A stretch of DNA of 64,000 nt, taken from NCBI RefSeq assembly GCF_040939455.1, contig NC_134117.1, forward strand, positions 30,373,501 to 30,437,500, given 5' to 3'. Position numbers and translations under genes: made by a program. Source of the DNA: Microcebus murinus (Eukaryota; Chordata; Mammalia; Primates; Cheirogaleidae). Shown in pieces: positions 45,658-59,200 of the stretch (within the stretch, counting starts at the first letter, position 1; each line of letters starts with the position of its first letter). The notes under the pieces are model-generated. The model was given only the letters and a program-made list of their open reading frames with translations. It did no database searches and was not told where the DNA came from.

Positions 45658-48600
45658 ATGGCTCAAGAGACAAATCAAAGCAATAACATCCAACCCAACA
45701 AAATGAACAGTAATCTACCTTACCTATCAGTTCTCTCAATAAATGTGAATGGCTTAAAGTCTCCAATCAAGAGACATAGGCTGGCTGAATGGATACAGGC
45801 CAAGTATATGCTGTCTTCAGGAAACACATCTAACCTGCAAGAATGCATATAGACTAAAAGTAAAAGGGTGGAGATCAGTATCCCAGGCAAGTGGAAGCCA
45901 AAAGAAGGCTGGTGTGGCAGTTCTAATTCAGACGATATAGTTTTTAAACCAACAAAAGTAGTGAAAGACAAAGAGGGTCATTATATAACAGTGAAGGGCA
46001 CACTTCAACAAGAAGAGATAAGAATTTTAAATATATATGCACCCAACTTAGGTTCACCCCATTTCATAAAGCAAACCTTACTGGATCTAAGCAAATGGAT
46101 TAATAGCAATTCCATAATCACCGGAGATTTCAACACCCCACTGACGGCACAAGACAGATCCTCCAAACAGAAAATTAATAAAGAAATAATGAATTTAAAC
46201 AAAACCCTGGAACAATTGGGTGCGACTGACATCTATAGGACATTCTACCCAAAATCCACTGAATATACATTCTTCTCATCATCTGGCGGGACATTCTCTA
46301 AGATTGACCATATCCTAGAACACAAAGTAAATCTCAAGAAATTTAAAAAAATAGAAATCATACCATGTACCTTCTCAGATCACAGTGGAATAAAACTAGA
46401 AATCAACCCTAACAGAAACTCACATTTCTACACAAAAACGTGGAAATTAAACAACCTCCTACTAAATGATTACTTCATAAATGAAGAAATCAAGACGGAA
46501 ATTTAAAAATTCTATGAAGAAAACGACAATGAAGAGACAAGTTATCAACTCGTCTGGGACACAGCTAAAGCAGTTCTGAGAGGAAAGTTTATCTCCATAA
46601 ATGCCTATAACCAAAAGACAAAAACATCACAAATAGGCATTCTAATGAAATGACTCAAAGAGCTGGAAAAAGAAGAACTGACCAACCCCAAACCCAGCAG
46701 AAGAAGTGAAATGAACAAGATCAAATCAGAACTAAATGAAATTGAAAACAGGGAAGCTATTCAAGAGATTAATAAAACAAAAAGTTGGTTCTTTGAAAAA
46801 ATAAACAAAATAGACACACCATTGGCTAAGCTAACAAAAAGCAGAAAAGAGAAATCTCTAATAAGCTCCATCAGGAATAAACAAGGAGATATCACAACTG
46901 ATCCCAAAGAGATACAAGATATAATTTATGAATACTACATAAATTTTTATGCACACAAACTGGAAAATGTGGAGGAAATGGACAAATTTCTAGAAACACA
47001 CAGCCTCCCTAGGCTAAACCAGGAAGAAATAGATTCCCTGAATAGACCAATCTCTACAGCTGAAATAGAAACAGCAATTAAAAATCTCCCTAAAAAGAAA
47101 AGTCCCGGTCCAGATGGCTTCACACCCGAATTTTACCACACTTACAAACAAGAACTAGTACCTATCTTGCAGAAACTATTCCACAACATCGAGAAGAACG
47201 GAAACCTCCCCGACACCTTTTATGAAGCGAATATTACTCTGATACCAAAACCAGGAAAGGATGCAACAAAAAAAGAAAACTACAGACCAATATCCTTAAT
47301 GAATATAGATGGAAAAATTTTCAACAAAATCTTAGCTAACCGAATCCAGACACTTATCAAAAAAATAATCCACCACGAACAAGTGGGCTTCATCCCAGGG
47401 ATGCAGGGATGGTTCAACATACGTAAATCTATAGATGCAATTCACCACATAAACAGAAGCAATAACAAAGACCACATGATTCTTTCAATAGATGCAGAAA
47501 AAGCTTTTGACATAATTCAACACCCTTTCATGATACGAACACTTAAGAAAATAGGCATAGAAGGGACATACCTAAAAATGATACAAGCCATATATGACAG
47601 ACCCATAGCCAACATCATACTGAATGGGGAAAAATTGAAAGCATTCCCACTTAGATCTGAAACCAGACAAGGCTGCCCACTATCTCCACTACTATTCAAC
47701 ATAGTGCTGGAAGTCTTGGCTACGGCAATCAGACAGGAAAGTCGAATTAATGGTATCCAAATAGGGGTAGAAGAGATCAAACTTTCACTGTTTGCTGATG
47801 ATATGATATTATAACTAGAAAACCCCAAAGATTCAACCAAGAAACTCCTGGAACTGATCAATGAATTTAGTAAAGTCTCAGGATACAAAATCAATACACA
47901 GAAATCAGAGGCATTCATATACGCCAACAACAATCTAATTGAGAACCAAATCAAGGGAAGGGAATTGAGACTCAATTCCCTTCACAATAGCAACAAAGAA
48001 ATTAAAGTACCTAGGAATATAGTTAACCAAGGACGTAAAAGACCTCTACAGGGAGAACTATGAAACACTGAGGAAGGAAATAGCAGAGGATGTAAACAGA
48101 TGGAAATCCATACCATGCTCGTGGATCAGCAGACTGAACATCATCAAAATGTCTATACTACCCAAACTGATCTACAGATTCAATGCAATACCTATTAAAA
48201 TCCCATCAGCATACTTCACAGATATAGAAAAAATAATTTTACACTTCGTATGGAATCAAAGAAGACCCCGAATATCAAGAGCAATTCTAGGCAACAAAAA
48301 CAAAATGGGAGGCATTAATATGCCAGATATCAAACTATACTACAAAGCTGTAGTAATTAAATCAATATGGTATTGGCACAAAAAATAGGAATATGGACCA
48401 GTGGAACAGATGTGAAAATCCTGATATAAAACCATCCTTATATAGCCATCTAATCTTTGACAAAACAGACAAAAACATACGCTGGGGAAAAGAATCTCTT
48501 TTCAATAAATGGTGCTGGGAAAACTGGATAGCCACCTGTAGAAGGCTAAAACAGGACCCACACCTTTCACCTCTCACAAAAATCAACTCACGCTGGATAA

Positions 48601-49533
48601 CAGACTTAAACCTAAGGTATGAAACTATTAGAATTCTAGAGGAAAAAGTTGGAAACACTCTCCTAGACATTGGCCTGGGCAAAGAGTTTATGAAGAAGTC
48701 CCCAAAGGCAATCACAGCAGCAACAAAAATAAATAAATGGGACATGATCAAACTACAAAGCTTCTGCACAAAGAAATAGTCATGAAAGTAAACAGACAAC
48801 TACAGAATGGGAGAAAATTTTTGCATCCTATGCATCTGATAAGGGACTGATAACTAGAATATACTTAGAACTCACAAAAATCAGGAAGAAAAAAATCAAA
48901 TAACCCCATTAAAAAGTGGGCAAAGGACTTGAACAGAAACTTTTCTAAAGAAGACAGAAGAATGGCCAACCAACATGAAAAAATGCTCAACATCTCTAAT
49001 CATCAGGGAAATGCAAATCAAAACCACAATGAGATATCACTTAACCCCAGTGAGAATGGCCTTTATCAAAAAGTCTCCAAACAATAAATGCTGGCGTGAT
49101 TGCGGAGAGAGAGGAACACTCCTACACTGCTGGTGGGACTGCAAACTAGTTCAACCTCTGTGGAAAGCAATATGGAGATACCTTAAAGCGATACAAGTGA
49201 ATCTACCATTTGATCCAGCAATCCCATTGCTGGGCATCTACCCAAAAGAGCCAATGACACTCTACAAAAAAGACACCTGCACTCAAATTTTGTATAGCAG
49301 CACAATTCATAATTGCAAGGCTGTGGAAACAGCCCAAGTGCCCATCAATCCAAGAATGGATTAATAAAATGTGGTATATGTATACCATGGAGTACTATTC
49401 AACTCTAAGAAACAATGGTGATATAGCACATCTTATATTTTCCTGGTTAGAGCTGGAAACCATACTATTAAGTGAAGTTTCCCAAGAATGGAAAAACAAG
49501 CACCACATATACTCACCAGCAAATTGGTATTAA
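45658..49533 (+). pseudogene. L1 ORF2 (endonuclease and reverse transcriptase), broken
   Basis: The endonuclease part is split by an 8-base loss near 45796 and a TAA at 46504-46506. The reverse transcriptase is a single open stretch at 46711-47814 with the SLFADDMIL active-site motif at its end, then a TAA (47812-47814) where TAT is expected. Later pieces (48149-48388, 48393-48779, 48975-49364) cover the C-terminal domain and the [18 protein letters not shown] cluster. The native stop is at 49531-49533. No full protein can be made. Confidence 0.92.
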
Positions 49534-49587
49534 CTGAGCAGCACCTAAGTGGTCACATAGGTTCTATAGTAATAGGGTATTGGGCAG

Positions 49588-49694
49588 GTGGGAGGGGGGA
49601 GGGGGGCGGGTATATACATATATAATGAGTGAGATGTGCACTATCTGGGTGGTTGTCATGATGGAGACTCAGACTTGTGGGGGGAGGGGGGGAA
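49588..49694 (+). other. G-rich L1 3' UTR polypurine tract
   Basis: The stretch gggcaggtgggaggggggag and following bases (about 49582-49610), and a second G run (49679-49691), contain four or more G-tracts. They are a candidate G-quadruplex, a known feature of L1 3' UTRs. Confidence 0.6.
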
Positions 49695-51988
49695 ATGGGC
49701 ATTTATTGAAACCTTAAAATCTGTACCCCCATAATATGCCGAAATAAAAAATAATTTAAAGTTAGATAACTAAATACTGTACTTTCATAGGGTAAAAATA
49801 AATGAGATTGCTAAGGTTGCAGATACTAAGGTCATTTCCTGGAGGAGATAGAACTGATAACTTTACCAAGAGGTTAGGGGACTCTCCCCGAGGTCAGTGA
49901 TTGGGTACAAGGATTAGCATTTCAGCTCATTCTGTACCATTACGTACCAAGGACATAGCAAAGAAAGAGTTTGTTTGTCACTATTCAGATCTGAGGGTCA
50001 TAGTAACGAAGCTTGCTGTCCTGTAGCTATCTACATGGGAAATAGACTGAGGAATCAGGGATATACAGTACCCCACCCCCATCGAGTGCATCAGATTGGG
50101 GACCCACCTCTGGGGAGCGATGCATCTGCTGAGATCACCCATTCACCAAGCTGTAGAGTGGCTCATGCTGTGTCTGGTGAGTTTTGAATCTAGAGAGCCC
50201 AGACCCAAAGAATGACCCATTCATTCTCTTCTGTGCGGGAGAGTCTAGTACAGGGATATGCAGCTCTGTGTGGCTAATTTCATCCCCTACAGGTGAGATA
50301 AATGGGCTCTTTTGCCACAGGTTGGAGGCACTACTCTAGGTGGAGATAATGGTCTAAGACAGGAGTTGGCCAGCTTTTTCTGTGATGGCCACGTAGTAAA
50401 TACTCTAAACATTTCAGGCCATAGGTTTTCTGCTGCACTACCAAGCTCTGCCAGTGTGGCATGGAAGCAGTCACAGACAACGTGTGATAGAATGAGGACG
50501 GATATGTGCCAAGTTTTATGGAGAATGAAATATAAATCTCATATATTTTTCATATGTCAAAAAAGTTATTCTTTGGCATTTGTAAAAACATTCTTACTGA
50601 TGGGCTATGCCAAAATAGGAGTTAGGTTGGATTCATGCATGGTCGGTTGTTTGTTTCTGCCCAGTGGAAAACACTTCTGTTCAGCAGAAATGTTTGGAAT
50701 GATGTGAGGCTGATTGTGCTTTTGTGCCCTACATCTGAGGAATATTTGCCACCAATGTCTCAGGGATTTATACTTATGTTTTTATAGATGTTTTATTGTT
50801 CTAACACTTCTATTTAGATAAAGACACGTTTCAAGTTAATTTTCATTTATGATGTGGAGTACTAATGGTCATGCTTCAGTTTTTCCCTGATGAATTTCCA
50901 GGTTTTGAATATCATTTGTTGAAATTATATATGCTTTTATATTTTTAAGAAACATTTTCATATATTACTTATTTAAATGTTCAGGAAAATAATTTAGAAA
51001 ATGAAATTATAGGCATTGAATAGTACAAAATTAGGGGATGGATTTCCCTCATATTTGTATTTTTAAAAAATTTAAATCTAAATAAAATTAAAAAACATAT
51101 ATAGACATAGATGTGTGTATATATGAAAATGTGTATATATCTACTTTTATATCTTTCTATCCATTTCTCTACATATCAGCACTTTTGTATGCATTCCCAA
51201 GTGCAACTATTTTCTCCTACATAATAAAAATATCATTCATACTCAGGAGTTACTGATACCATAATATGATCTAATATACAGCCCATATGTAAGGTTTCCC
51301 AATTTTACTAGAATCATTTCAGCTTTTATTCTCTTGCCATTTACCATCCAGTCAAGGAACAAGCATGTTCCTTGCTTGTCAGCTCTTTAGTCCCCTGTGA
51401 TCAAGCACACAGTTGCTTTCCTTCATTTGTTTCCTTCCAGTATGTTGACCTTTCTGTGGAGTCCAGCCATTCAAAATGCTCCTCAGGTTTTTGTGTGAAT
51501 GTTATCTGTAGATTAGATTCCAATTATGATTTGGGAAGAATAAGGCATTAATGCTTCAACTATCCCACAGAATCACATTGGTGAGGTGGGGGCACGTATG
51601 TCACGTGTGCCATTATCGGCTATGCTCATTTCCTCAGTAATAAGGTGGTATCTGCCAGATCTCTGCATTGCAGAGGCTTTGCAATGTAGGTTATGTATAA
51701 TTAATAAATATCCATGTCACGGTACTTTAAGGTTTTGTGTAAATCTTGCTTTCCAACTCAAACACCCAACTATTGGAACTTTAATTGATCCTCCTGACCT
51801 GAATAGTCACAGAGTGAGGATTTTTCTAATTTCATCATCTCTTCTGTGGTATTAAGTTAGGATCAATCCCTTATGAATATCTCCCCCATGAGTTTATAAC
51901 AAGACAAAAAACCTGCTTGTCAATGATAAACACTCAATCATTTTATTGTTACTGTACTTCTTGTTTTCACATTACAAGATGTCATTTT

Positions 51989-52339
51989 ATTTATTTTTTC
52001 TTTTAAGAGCTTTATTTGCATTGATTTATTTAGTACTTGTTGACCTTATGAATTAGATAGTATTAATATCCTCAACTGGCACAGGAAGGAACTAAACTAG
52101 GAGAAATCGAGAAACTGATTCAAGGTCCTGTAAGTAGTGAGAGTGAGAGAGAAGATTCAAATGCAGAGCACATGACCACAGAGCTCATGATCTTTATTAG
52201 TACATATTTCCTCTTAACCATGAGTCCATTTTTGGCAACTGATAAATTAAAGACTGACAAAGAACTAAGCTAACTATATCAATGTTTGTAACATTTAAAA
52301 ATATTTCCAAAAGTCCATATCACTGAGAAATAAATGGTC
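51989..52339 (+). mobile_element. Segment unique to copy 2, containing an MIR-like SINE
   Basis: Within 52020-52210 the text (tagtattaatatcctcaactggcac, gaaactgattcaaggtcctgtaag, gattcaaatgcagagcacatgacc) follows the MIR consensus in sense, strongly decayed. The rest is unassigned. It has no partner in copy 1. Confidence 0.6.
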
Positions 52340-53350
52340 AGTGGAGGAAAGGATAAAAAACTTCTTCACAGCCAACTACACTGTTATGAGAGCAAACAGA
52401 CAACCCACAGAATGGGAGAAAATTTTCACAAGCTACACATCTGATAAAGGGCTGATAACTAGAATCTATTTAGAACTCAGGAAAATCAGCAAGAAAAAAA
52501 TGAAACAACCCCATCAAAAAATGGGTAAAGGACATGAACAGAAACTTTTCAAAAGAAAACACACTAATGGTCAACAAACATGAAAAAATGCTCAAAATCT
52601 CTAAACATCAGGGAAACGCAAATCAAAACCACAATGAGATATCACTTATCTCCAGTCATATCAGCCTTTGTCAAAAAGTCCCAAAACAATAAGTGTTGGC
52701 ATGGATGCAGAGAGATAGGAACAATCCTATGCTGCTGGTGGGACTGCAAACTAGTTCAACCTCTGTGGAAAGCAATATGGAGATACCTTAAAGCAATACA
52801 AGTAGATCTACCATTTGATCCAGCAATCCAATTACTGGGCATCTACCCAAAAAGACATTCTATAAAAAAGACATCTGCACTCAAATGTTTATAGCAGCAC
52901 AATTTCCAATTGCAAAGATATGGAAACAACCCAAGTGCCCATCAATACATGAGTGGAGTGATAAAATGTGGCATATACATACCATAGAGTACTATTCAGC
53001 TATAAGAAACAATGGTGATATAGCACCTCTTGTATTTTCCTGGATAGAGCTAGAACCCATTCTGCTAAGTGAAGTATCCCAAGAATGGAAAAACAAGCAC
53101 CACATATACTCACCAGCAAACTGGTATTAACTGAGCAGCACCTAAGTGCACATAGGAACTACATTGATTGGGTATTGGGCAGGTGGATGGGGTAGGGGAC
53201 GGGTATATGCATACATAGTGATGCACCACCTGGGGGATCATCATGCTTGGGGCTCAGACTTGTAGGGGGAGGAGGGACAAGGGCATTATTTGAAACCTTA
53301 AAATATGTACCCCCATAATATACTGAAATAAAAAAATTAAAAAAATAAAG
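52340..53350 (+). mobile_element. 5'-truncated L1, sense
   Basis: It begins near gataaaaaacttcttcacagcc in ORF2 and reads through the C-terminal domain (52580-53130, frameshift near 52885) to SPANWY. It ends in cccccataatatactgaaataaa and an A-rich tail. It occupies the place where exon 8 and intron 8 would be in copy 2. Confidence 0.9.
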
Positions 53351-53642
53351 TCAAAACATCAAGGGAGCTGTTATAATGTGGGAATACTTAATGAATTTCT
53401 TCGTATGGTGCTAATATTTACCAAATATTTGTTGAATGAAGGGTCTTTTTTAAGATCAGATGTTAGGTGGATGGCAAGTGTGCCTTTCTGTGTTCACTTG
53501 TCTATCCAGTCTTCTTTCCATTCATCCATCAATTCATTCTTCCATCCAAACATTTATCAAAGTGTGACAGTCACAAACATAGTACCTGTTACAGTCACAG
53601 TTGCACATAAGTAGTAACTCCCCCGGTATTTATTACTTTCAG

Positions 53643-53824
53643 TAAAACGGATTTGTGTGGGTGTGGGACTGGCCCATATTGCACTGTTTTTGTTCCTGAC
53701 CAGCATTTTACAAAACTTTAACCTGAAATCTTTGATTGATCCAAAGAAGCTCAATGTCATTTCAACTTCTGCTGCGCCTATTTCTTTGCCACCCTTGTAC
53801 AAGATCAGCTTCATTCCTGTGTGA
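53643..53824 (+). pseudogene. CYP2C: Duplicate CYP2C exon 9, degenerate but open
   Basis: It is exactly 182 bp like exon 9, preceded by a good acceptor (tattactttcag) and ended by an in-frame TGA at 53822-53824. By my count 28 of 182 bases differ from 39062-39243, with no indel or stop. Changes hit conserved sites: the Gly431 codon would become Val, Glu438 becomes Val, and the ARME of the L helix becomes AHIA. The heme Cys435 is kept. With no exon 8 in this copy it cannot be part of a complete gene. Confidence 0.93.
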
Positions 53825-55729
53825 TGAATGTCAAGTAATATACATTCTGTGGCTGTTTTCCCCCTCTCTCTTATGCATGACATCCTCTGCCTCCTTGCTA
53901 TTTGTAGAGATGTCTTCCCTGACCTGTTGTCTCACATCTCCCCATTCCCTTAAGATGCAGTGAACGTCCAATGTCCATTAAGAAAAGTTTCTGGAATTTT
54001 GCACACAACTGTATCTATATCTGCTCTTCCTCATATCCTGTAACACAGTATTTACTGCCACATGTGACAATACTTACCTAATATTGAGTTGTTAATATGT
54101 TATCACTAGAAAACACAGTAAAATGATTAATGTATGATAATTCACAGCCATTTCTCTAGTGCATGTTTTAAATAAAAAGTGTTATTAATTGCTGAATCAG
54201 ATTGCAGACTTTCCTTCTTTTGTGCATGATACAAGTAAGAAATTGAAGAAAAGAAGAGTCCACAGAGGCCATGCTGGTCTTCATAATGATAAGGGACAAA
54301 GTGGAAGAGGGCAGGGAAGCCCTTTTGGAGGCGTGTCTCCAAGAATTGCTGGATTTTTGCATTTGAAAGAGAGAACCTGTGTCTAGGGGCAGGTCTAAAT
54401 TTTATATTAATAGGATCAGTGACAGTTAGGAATAGACATTAAGTGTTGGAATTCCTGTTCTGCTTGAGAGTTACTGTAAATACCAAGTAAAGATCTGGAA
54501 TGCTCTTTTCACTTTCTATGCACCTCAGAATCGACTATGAATATATGGTTTCAAATTGCTACTCATGTGTTCTGAGTGTAATGATTCTCTCCCCAGACAA
54601 GAACAACATCTCTGGAAAGCCTCACCAGATTGTATTATTATTCTAGTTTCTGTATCTATGTTCTACACATAATATATTTGTGATAGTAATTTGATGTTTT
54701 GGTGCAAAATGAGTCTCATAGCACATTTACAGCATCAGCAAGTGAACATGCATGTGACAAATTCTTCTCATCTTTCCCCTTTTTCCCATTTTGAAGTAAG
54801 ATGAGAAATAATATAACCTATTAACCTTTTCCAAGCTCTTCTAGAGAAAGCCATTTATACTTGGCATGCATTAGTATTTTAACACATACATATAATTGTG
54901 TGTATATTTCTATGCATGTATGTGTACATAGGTATAAATTAAAATATAGGATATATTATATACAAACATATACATGTGGATTTAAAAGTCATTCTTTAAA
55001 ATATTGGATTCTTATTACATATACTATTAAAGAAGTGCTGGTGTTTACTAAACAATATGCCTAGTTGCCAGGTAAACGTCTAAGGTTATAGAAACATGGG
55101 TAAGTGATTTGCTAAGACTAGTTACATATGATAAATGGAAATAGCTATTAAACTTTGAAAATAACAATAAAAAGTACAAATTAAACCTACATTACCCTCC
55201 ATTAACCTTCTTTGCTGACAAATGAAAAAAATTTAATTTGTTATCAAATCTTTGGGAAACAGCAGTCTTTTTATTTTGTAATGTCTGATTTCCAATTGCA
55301 TTGATTTATGCTCTAATTTTTATGATTTCTTTTCTTCTGCTTACTTAGAAATGAATTAGCTCTTCATTTTCCAGTTTCCTAATGTGGATACTTAGATTAC
55401 TGATTTTATATCATTTTCCTTTTTTATGAAAGGAAGTTTCTTCATATACATTCAGTGCTATAAATTTCCTTGCAAATACTGTCTTTAATCTACAGCATCT
55501 TTACCACTCAAGACCCAGCACTGATGTAGTCTTTAAACTAACTTACACTTAACCAAGCTCCAAAATTATTTTCTAGTTTCTCTTTAATTGGTGGTTTAGA
55601 AAACCTTAGATGAGGGAAGAGGATTTTGATATTTCAAATGATTCTGGTGGCTGAATGGCTCATAGAAAATATTATACCTAGGAATATTGGACTGACTTGC
55701 TGCATTATAATTTACTACTTGTAGAAAAT
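53825..55729. other. Duplicate 3' flank of CYP2C
   Basis: It aligns with 39244-41149, including the AATAAA (54171-54176) and the old antisense L1 piece (about 55290-55590). No gene is seen. Confidence 0.85.
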
Positions 55730-56280
55730 CTTCTTGACATTGGATTTGGCAATGATTTCTTGAATATGACACCAAAAGCATAGGCAATGAAAGAAAAGAT
55801 AGATATATTGGTCTTCATCAAAATTAACTTTGCACATCCAAGGACACTATCAAAAGAGTTTAAGGACAACCCACAGAATAGCAGAAAATATTTGGAAACA
55901 GATATATTTTAAGAGTTAATGTCCAAAATATATAAAGTATTTCCAGAACTATATAACAACAAAAAGAACAAAAACTCGTTAAAAATACACAAAGTGCTAC
56001 AATGAACACTTCACCAAAGAAGATAAAGAGAGGCTTAAGCACTTGAAAATGTGCACATCAATACTAATCATTAGGGTAATATAAATCAAAACGACAATAA
56101 GACACCACCTTCTACCCATTAGGATGGTTGTTTCAGAAATTCAGCAAATAAGTGTTGATGAGAATGTGGAGAAATCAGAAAACTTGTGCGCTTCTTGTGG
56201 GAATGCATAATCATACAACCACTATGAAAAATAGTGTAGTGCTTCCACAAAATCTTAAAGGGAGAATTACCATATGACTA
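55730..56280 (+). mobile_element. Old sense L1 piece shared by both duplication copies
   Basis: It matches 41150-41710. The alignment with copy 1 ends at ttaccatatgacta, where the antisense L1 begins. Confidence 0.8.
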
Positions 56281-59200
56281 TGTGAAGGGTATTGAATCTT
56301 GATTTGGTTCTAAGTTTGGCTGTTATTGACATGTATGAATGCTACTGATTTGTGTACACTGACTTTGTAACCTAAGACTTTGCTGACTTTGTTTATCAAT
56401 TCTAGTAAATCTCATGGCAGAATCTTTGGGGTTTTCTAGATATAAAATCATATCATTAGCAAAGAGAGATAGTTTGACCTCTTCTTTTCCCATTTGGATA
56501 CCTTTGATTTTCTTCTCTTGCCTGACTGCTCTGGCTAGGTCTTCCAGCACTATGTTGAACAGAAGTGGCGACAGTGGGCAAACTTGTCTGGTTCCAATTC
56601 TAAGTGGGAATGCTCTAAATTTTTCTACTTTCAGTATGATGTTGGCTGTGGGTTTGCTGTGTATTGCTTTTATAACATTGAGGTATGTTCCAGCTATGCC
56701 TATTTTTTAACAGTTGTAACTATAAAAGGGTATGGGATTATGTCAAATGTTTTTCTGCATCTATTCAGAGGATCCTGTGGTCCTCATGTTTGCTTCTATT
56801 TATGTGGTTGATCACTTTTATAGATTTTCATATTTTCAACCATACTTGCATCTCTAGGATGAAGCCCTAGTGGTCATGGTGGATTATTTTTTTTTTTATG
56901 TGCAGCTAAAATCGGTTTGCTAGAATTTTGTAGAGAATTTGTGCATCTATATTCATAAGGGGAATCGGTCTGTAGTTTTCTTTTTTGTTGTTGTTGTTGT
57001 GTCCTTTCCTGACTTTGGTATCAAAGTGATAGTGGCTTCACAGAATGAATTGGGGAGGATTTCTGCCTTCTTGATGTTATGAAATAATTTCTACAATAAT
57101 ATAGGTACAAGTTCTTCTTTGTAAGTCTGGTAAAATTTGGCTGTGAAACCATCTGGTCCAGGGCTGTTTTTGTTGTTGGGAGATTTTCTATTACTGCTTC
57201 AATTTTGTACTTGATGTTGGTCTGTTCAGGAGTTCTGTTTCATCCTGATTGAGCCTTGGGAGTTTGTGCGTTTCCAAGAATTTGTCCATTTTCTCAACAT
57301 TTTTGAGATTATGTACTTAGAAGTTTTTATAGTATTCAGAGATGATGTTTTGTATTTCTGTGGTGCCAGTTGTAATGTCTTCTTTTTAATTTCTGATTGA
57401 GCTTATTAGAGACCTTTCTTTTCTGTTTCTAGTTAATCTGTTGAGAGGCCTGTGGATTTTGTTCATCTTTTCAAAGAACCAACTCTTTGTTTTACTACTC
57501 TTCTTTATAACTCTTTTGTTAGTGATTTCATTTAGTTCTTCTCTGACCTTAGTTATTTCTATTCTTCTGCTGGGTTTTGGATTAGTTTGCACTTCCTTTG
57601 CCAATTCCTTGAAACGATTCATTAGATTGTCGATTTGTGATCTTTCTGTCTTTTGGAGGTAGGCATGTATAGCTATGAATTTTTCTCTTATGATTGCTTT
57701 TGCAAAATCCCACAGATTTTGGTAACTTGTGCCCCCTTTGTCATGTTTCAAGAATCTTTTCATTTCCATCACAGTTTCCTCTTTGACCCAATAATTGTTC
57801 AGCAGGATATTGTTTAATTTCCATGACTTTGTGTATAGTTGAACATTTCTATTGGAATTTCTAATTTTATTCCACTGTGGTCTGAGAAGATAGATGGTAT
57901 AATTTCTATTAAATTTGTTGAGGCATGTTTTCTGACCTAGGATGTGATCAATCCTACAGAACATTCCATGAGCTGATGAGAAGAGCATATATTTGTAGTT
58001 TGGGGGTAGAATGTTTGTTAAACCCATTTATTCTCAAGTCCTATTTAAGTTCATTGTTTCTTTGTTTATTTTCTGATTAGAGGATCTATCCCATTCTGTC
58101 AGTGGGGTTTTGAAATCCCTGGCTATTATTATGTTGCTGTTTTCCATTTTGTTTAGATTAAGTAGGGTATGCTTTGTAAATCTGAGCCCACCTATATTAA
58201 GCACACAAATATTTAGGATTGTTGTGTCTTCTTGTTGAATTTTTCCCTTCATCATTATATAATCACCATCTTTGGTTTTTTTTTTTTTGAGACAGAGTCT
58301 CGCTTTTGTTGCCCAGGCTAGAGTGAGTGCCGTGGTGTCAGCCTAGCTCACAGCAACCTCAAACTCCTGGGCTCGAGTGATCCTTCTGCCTCAGCCTCCC
58401 GGGTAGCTGGGACTACAGGCATGCGCCACCATGCCCGGCTAATTTTTTTTTTTTTTTATATATATATCAGTTGGCCAATTAATTTCTTTCTATTTATAGT
58501 AGAGACGGGGTCTCGCTCTTGCTCAGGCTGGTTTTGAACTCCTGACCTTGAGCAATCCGCCCGCCTCGGCCTCCCAAGAGCTAGGATTACAGGCGTGAGC
58601 CACAGCGCCCGGCCCATCTTTGTATTTCTTCACTTTTTTTGATTTGAAATCTATGTTATCAGATATGAGAATGGCTACAGCAGCTTTCTTTTGGTTTCCA
58701 TTTGCATGTAATATTGTTTTCCATCGTTTACCTTGAGTCTGAATGAGTCCTTCCTTGTTGGCTAGGTGCATTTCTTGGAGACAGCAGATACTTGGCTTGT
58801 ATTTTTTTAATCAATTCATCCCCCCTATTTCTTTTCAGTGGGAAGTTCAAGCTGTTCACATTTATTGAAAGAATTGATAAGTGGAGTAAATTTCTGTTCA
58901 TACTGTTGTCTAGAACTTTATTGCTTTGTTTTACCTCTTGAGCCATTATCATACATAGGCTTTGAGGTTTAGCTTTTGGGTGATTTTACACTGGTGGGTG
59001 TCTATTGTGATAATCCATGTGTAATGCAGATCTGAGTACTTCCTGCATGGCAGGTCTAGTTATCATAAGTTTTCTCAATGTTTGCTTGTCAGGGAAAGAC
59101 TTAATTTCTCCATCCAATGTGAAACTCAGTTTTTTAGGATACAAAATTCTAGGCTGGAATTTGCTATATTTAAGAAGACTAAAGATGGGGATCCACTCCC

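Larger units (their letters stand above)
43378..49752 (+). mobile_element. Nearly full-length young L1, sense
   Basis: This 6375-bp insertion is flanked by aatttaaaattaga (43364-43377) and aatttaaagttaga (49753-49766), a 14-bp target duplication with one mismatch. Copy 1 shows the empty site at 34207-34220. It lacks about 200 bases of the 5' UTR compared with the L1 at 3917. ORF1 and ORF2 are both present and recognisable throughout but broken by several stops and indels. It has the same subfamily text and 3' UTR as the L1 at 3917-8187. Confidence 0.95.
42926..56280. repeat. Segmental tandem duplication, copy 2 (CYP2C pseudogene segment)
   Basis: Copy 2 of intron 7 to 3' flank contains the L1s at 43378-49752 and about 52340-53350, plus a 350-bp stretch (51989-52339) with no partner in copy 1. 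It lacks exon 8 and everything from exon 7 upstream. Only exon 9 remains from the coding part. Confidence 0.92.

Noticed and set aside
51989..53350. A second CYP2C exon 8 in duplication copy 2
   Set aside because: I looked for the GTTI...FDPGHF coding text between 50364 and 53642 and found none; an MIR-like piece and an L1 lie there instead.
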